A DNA stretch of 64,000 bases, taken from assembly GCA_947683425.1 (NCBI GenBank), contig CANTUQ010000007.1, positions 2,852,001 through 2,916,000 of the forward strand. The letters run 5' to 3'. Each line of letters begins with the position of its first letter. Within the stretch, counting starts at the first letter, position 1. The position numbers were made by a program, and so were the translations under genes. Below the pieces are notes generated by a model. It saw only the letters and a program-made list of their open reading frames with translations, was not told the origin of the DNA and did not search any database. Below are positions 60,310-64,000 of this stretch, piece after piece. The stretch comes from Excoecaria cochinchinensis. Lineage: Eukaryota > Streptophyta > Magnoliopsida > Malpighiales > Euphorbiaceae.

Positions 60310-60573
60310 TTTTCAACAAACCGAATTGCATTAACTCAAATCAACACTCAAAACTGAAACAATACAATTAGGAGAATTCAAGTACCAAGTAACAAGACAT
60401 GTCATAAAATAAGCTGTCCTAACTAGACGATGGACAGCAATATTCGCAGATATTTTCACAAATCCAAACTGAATTTCGATCAACGAAAAAATCAAGTCTA
60501 AACAATCATTAACAACTAAGCCAAAATCAGATCTAGTAATTGATTCATGGATGAGAGATCTATAACATCTCAA
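60310..60573 (-). pseudogene. LINE remnant, RNase H C-terminus
   Basis: The minus strand reads SDFGLVVNDCLDLIFSL and FVKISANIAVHRLVRTA, followed by SPNCIVSVLSVDLS before the stop. This resembles the end of the LINE at 48.3 kb (FVKRSANLVAHSLARAS...ILSADLY). It keeps only about 80 codons of the RNase H end and a few bases of 3' UTR. It is a short 5'-truncated copy of a related LINE. Confidence 0.75.
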
Positions 60574-62323
60574 CTCATTTCATGGGATATTTTTTTTTCC
60601 TTTCGTTTTGTGTCTTTATTTTATTTCTTTTTCTGCTTATAACTTTCTTTTATTTAAAATTTAGTCCACTTTTTAATGCTCCAGCCCCACTTTCTTCATC
60701 TCATTATAACTTGCCTTATGTTTTGTATTATTTTTTCTTCTTTTCCCCTTTCTACTGAGAAGGAGAATCCAAGACAATTATAAAGAGTCCAAGCAAAAGT
60801 GGTTCAATAAATTTGTTTGTCTGGCGAAGAAGCCCTTGTTTCTGCATTGAATTTACTATTTTGGACGGATGGAGATTTATTATCATAATTCACATGCATA
60901 TATAGTTACCATGCATGCATATGTGGGTATAATTTGCATAGCGAGCAAAAGTTAAGGAGAAGAATAATCTGAACTAATAATTTGTCATAATTTATCTGAC
61001 AAAAAGTATTATAAACTACCAATGGTAACACATTCATAGATGCTTTAATGATTAGGGATCTCCAGCCTATAGCATCATGATCATAATAACATATTGCTCG
61101 ATCATGCAACATTAAAGCTAGCTCTTTTGGCTGCCTTTAAGATTACAGATTTAGAACCCTGCAAAGAAAAGTGAAGGGAAAAAAAAATTATATATATATA
61201 TATTTTTAGAAAATTACTAATATATTACGTACATAACACCCATATATACATTTGGTCTGACGGATCATGAGTAATGACTTGTTATAATTTATTTTCTTTG
61301 ATTTTATGGCTGAGATATCTTTGTCTGACTTCTTTGCGGTGAGATTAAGTTTTTTATTTGGGCAATTTTAATTGTGTATTGCTGGCCACTTGGTTTGTTC
61401 AATAACCAAGTCCTTAATTTCTTTTGAGAAAAAAAGAAAGCTACAATATCCAACTATAACTATAAATATTATAATATTATAATGAAGTTTCATTTTCTGT
61501 GATCCAAAAATATAATTATAAATATTATTAAAAAATCGAATTTAAAATTTTACGCACTTTTAATATGAACATATATTTGGTTCGACCAACTATTAATTAG
61601 AAACAAGTATTATTAGCAAAATTGAATTCTCACTTATAAGAAAAATGAACTACCCTTGGCTGCTCAACTAATTAATCTTGTTGGAACAACTGAAGGTTTT
61701 TTTTTAATGCTTGAACCAAACAAATCCTTATACTATCTTTTTTTTTTTTCAGGAAAATACTTAATTACATTGTTATTAAATTTTAATCTCCACCGCATGT
61801 CCCTCAATTACCGTTGAATAATAATGTTGCTGAAGAAAATAACTTTAGGTGCACTAGTTTGACTTGAGTTACCCATAATTACCTACTTAATTAACATGTC
61901 CTGAAATTTACTGTTTTACTTTTACCAAGCATCATTTTTACACACCATTATTAAAATGTTCTTTCTTGCCAATGGTTACAATGATGCCTCGGAGAAAACT
62001 CTCTGCTGAAGCAACCATGCATGTATTATTATTACGAATCAAATGGGATTTTGGTAAATACTTGACTTACTAATGGCAAATCCAAAATCCTAATAAAACA
62101 TTCAAACTTTTCAACGGTCACAGAAATCCTTGTCACTATCCCAAGCCAGTACCAGTAGTAGTCAGTCAAAAGAGCATTTTGGTAAATATCCGACAAAATC
62201 AGAGGCTTTTCCAACACATGTCCCGGTTTCTTTTTCAACCCTTCGTGTTCAAAGGAAGTCAAGGTGCTTTTTTGTAATTATCTCCCAATTCAATGCCTTG
62301 TTTCTTAATCTTTTAACCCCCAT
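60574..62323. other. Intergenic and upstream region of the SKM1-like gene
   Basis: AT-rich with no recognised gene. The last several hundred bases are the distal promoter of the receptor-kinase gene. Confidence 0.4.
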
Positions 62324-62333
62324 CTATTTATAC
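62324..62333 (+). promoter_or_regulatory. Probable TATA box of the SKM1-like gene
   Basis: CTATTTATAC is followed by a long CT-rich stretch (TCTCTCTC, CACTCACT), as often seen around plant transcription starts. It lies 486 bases before the ATG, so the 5' UTR would be long. Donor-like AG|GTACAT near 62486 and acceptor-like CTGCAG near 62607 suggest an intron in the 5' UTR. Confidence 0.45.
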
Positions 62334-62809
62334 ACTCAAATCTCTCTCTCTCTCACTCACTCACTCACCCTATTCTCTTCTTCACTATAATTGTGTTTAA
62401 CCCTTTTCTTCTCTTCCAATCCAAGTTTTCTTCATCAAATTCTTCATAATCCTTCTTATTTACTGTGCTCTAATCATGCTCTTTAGGTACATTCCAGACG
62501 TTTTACCTAAACTCTACTCATCTTAAATTACTAGGATTCTTTTTATTACATGTAGCTTATGGGGATGATTAATAATTATTGTTGCTAATTAGTTTTTCTT
62601 GCTGCAGCTTGTCTCAGGATCTGGATTGCTCACTTCAAGTCTAAAATATACATGCAAATTTAATACAGTAAGTTCAATCTCCTAATTAACATTATTAAAT
62701 AAATTTATGGAAAGTCGAGTTGATTTTTTTTTTTTTGTTTTTTAACAGCTTCAGATCCGAGGAATATTCAGAAAGATATATTCTTTTGAAGAAACACAAG
62801 TTTGTATGT

Positions 62810-64000
62810 ATGGCCAAGAAAACATGTTCAATGTGGGTTATGTTGATGTTGATGTTCTTGTGCTTGAATTCTGGCACGTTAAATGCAGAAGAATCTGAGC
62901 TTCTTTTGTCTTTCAAATCCGCCATTAATGACCCTTTTAAATATCTTTCCAACTGGAATCCTTCTGCTACTTTTTGCAAGTGGCAAGGCATCACTTGCAA
63001 TAATTCTTCTCGCATTTTGGCCATTGAGCTCTCAGGAAAAAATATATCTGGCAAAATTTCCCTGTCCATCTTTCAATTGCCTTATATTGAAACCATAAAT
63101 CTTTCAAGCAATCAACTTTCTGGTCAAATTCCTGTTGAGATTTTCTCCTCCAATTCTCTGAAGTATCTCAATCTTAGTAACAATAACTTCACTGGTCCAA
63201 TACCTAGTGGCTCCATTTCCTCCCTGGAAACTTTAGATCTATCTAATAATATGCTTTCAGGGAATATTCCTAAAGAAATTGGATCCTTTTCCGGCCTTAA
63301 GTATCTTGATCTTGGTGCAAATGTTCTAATTGGCAAAATTCCATTATCTGTAGCAAACATCACAAGTTTGCAATTCTTGACTCTGGCTTCCAATCAATTG
63401 CTGGGCCAAATTCCACCAGAATTAGGCCAAATGAAGAGCTTGAGGTGGATTTACTTGGGCTACAACAATCTTTCAGGAGAAATTCCTAAAGAATTAGGAG
63501 GCTTAACCTCTTTGAATCATCTTGATCTTGTTTACAACAATCTCACCGGGCCAATCCCCTCTTCTTTTGCGAACCTTGCTGATCTTCAGTACCTCTTTCT
63601 CTACCAGAATAAGCTAACTGGTTCAATTCCGAATTCAATTTTCGGTCTCAGAAAGTTGATTTCACTTGATCTTAGTGATAATTCTCTCTCTGGTGAAATT
63701 CCAGAATCGGTTGCTCAGTTACAAAACCTGGAGATTCTTCATCTTTTCTCCAACAAATTTAATGGGAAAATCCCTGATGCTCTAAGTTCCTTGCCTCGTC
63801 TTCAGGTTCTTCAACTTTGGTCCAACAATTTTTCTGGTGAGATTCCGAAAGATCTCGGAAAACGAAACAATCTCACCGTTACAGACCTTTCTACCAATTC
63901 TCTAACAGGAAAAATCCCTGAAGGTATATGTAGCTCAGGCAATCTCTTCAAGCTCATTCTCTTTTCAAATTCTCTCCATGGAGAAATCCCAAAGAGCTTG
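62810..64000 (+). CDS. SKM1-like LRR receptor kinase, 5' part (runs off the window)
   Basis: The first 397 codons of a gene whose end lies outside. ATG at 62810 gives a signal peptide (MAKKTCSMWVMLMLMFLCL, cleavage near residue 25). A leucine-rich-repeat N-terminal cap follows (ELLLSFKSAINDP, then C56-K-W-Q-G-I-T-C63). About 13 plant-type LRRs follow, with LxGxIP cores such as LSGQIPVEIF, LLGQIPPELG, LSGEIPKELG and LTGPIPSSF. Order and wording follow Arabidopsis SKM1 (At2g25790) closely, for example LTLASNQL, WIYLGYNNLSGEIP, LNHLDLVYNNL and LEILHLFSN. SKM1 is a plasma-membrane receptor for the CLE45 peptide acting in pollen tubes under heat. Whether this gene keeps that role and an active kinase cannot be seen here. 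No stop or frameshift occurs in the visible part. Confidence 0.92.
   Translation, partial: MAKKTCSMWVMLMLMFLCLNSGTLNAEESELLLSFKSAINDPFKYLSNWNPSATFCKWQGITCNNSSRILAIELSGKNISGKISLSIFQLPYIETINLSSNQLSGQIPVEIFSSNSLKYLNLSNNNFTGPIPSGSISSLETLDLSNNMLSGNIPKEIGSFSGLKYLDLGANVLIGKIPLSVANITSLQFLTLASNQLLGQIPPELGQMKSLRWIYLGYNNLSGEIPKELGGLTSLNHLDLVYNNLTGPIPSSFANLADLQYLFLYQNKLTGSIPNSIFGLRKLISLDLSDNSLSGEIPESVAQLQNLEILHLFSNKFNGKIPDALSSLPRLQVLQLWSNNFSGEIPKDLGKRNNLTVTDLSTNSLTGKIPEGICSSGNLFKLILFSNSLHGEIPKSL

Overview
This is a window of plant nuclear DNA, almost certainly from a eudicot. The genes have many short introns with GT...AG borders. The spacers are long and visibly AT-rich, crowded with transposon debris. 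The gene families are land-plant ones (DUF761, DUF1677, DOT2/SART-1, an SKM1-like receptor kinase). I do not name a species.

Six genes can be supported. (1) A DUF761 protein on the minus strand (3398-4192) with a duplicated 57-residue segment. (2) A single-exon Bet v1/START-fold protein of the lachrymatory-factor-synthase-like family on plus (9588-10088), with a broken relative about 3 kb upstream (6414). (3) A seven-exon monoacylglycerol-lipase-type alpha/beta hydrolase on minus (10564-13917), convergent with gene 2. (4) Two DUF1677 zinc-motif proteins on plus, about 15 kb apart (20640-21203 and 35737-36269); the second appears to have a first coding exon consisting only of the ATG. (5) A twelve-exon SART-1/Snu66 splicing factor orthologous to Arabidopsis DOT2/MDF on minus (38279-46062), probably with a long 5'-UTR intron. 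(6) The 5' 1191 bases of an LRR receptor kinase closely resembling SKM1 on plus (62810 to the window edge). Exon joins for the two multi-exon genes were worked out base by base and keep frame throughout, giving 382 and 906 residues.

Mobile DNA fills much of the rest. There is a hAT-type MITE (4489-5115), a tandem snRNA-promoter-like repeat (8130-8790), and a very young internally deleted Copia element with two 544-bp LTRs and a 5-bp target duplication (26614-28459). There is also a solo LTR (31793-32234) with related fragments, a CACTA-type terminus (about 51065-51473), and a Mutator-type MITE with a perfect 9-bp target duplication (53807-54223). Five 5'-truncated LINE remnants all keep the RNase H end (16.2, 24.6, 48.3-50.4, 56.4-58.8 and 60.3 kb); the one at 56.4 kb has an intact 538-codon frame and sits inside an older terminal-inverted-repeat element. 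Two long tandem arrays are present: a 10-12 bp unit array with higher-order structure (29.6-30.5 kb) and a degenerate array of about 125-bp units (51.6-52.8 kb).

The region 25.1-32.9 kb holds isolated exon-like pieces on both strands around the young Copia element and the minisatellite. It is the least explained part and could be a decayed gene or a transposon carrying captured exons. The protein-coding genes do not form an obvious pathway; they are ordinary neighbours in a plant chromosome arm.
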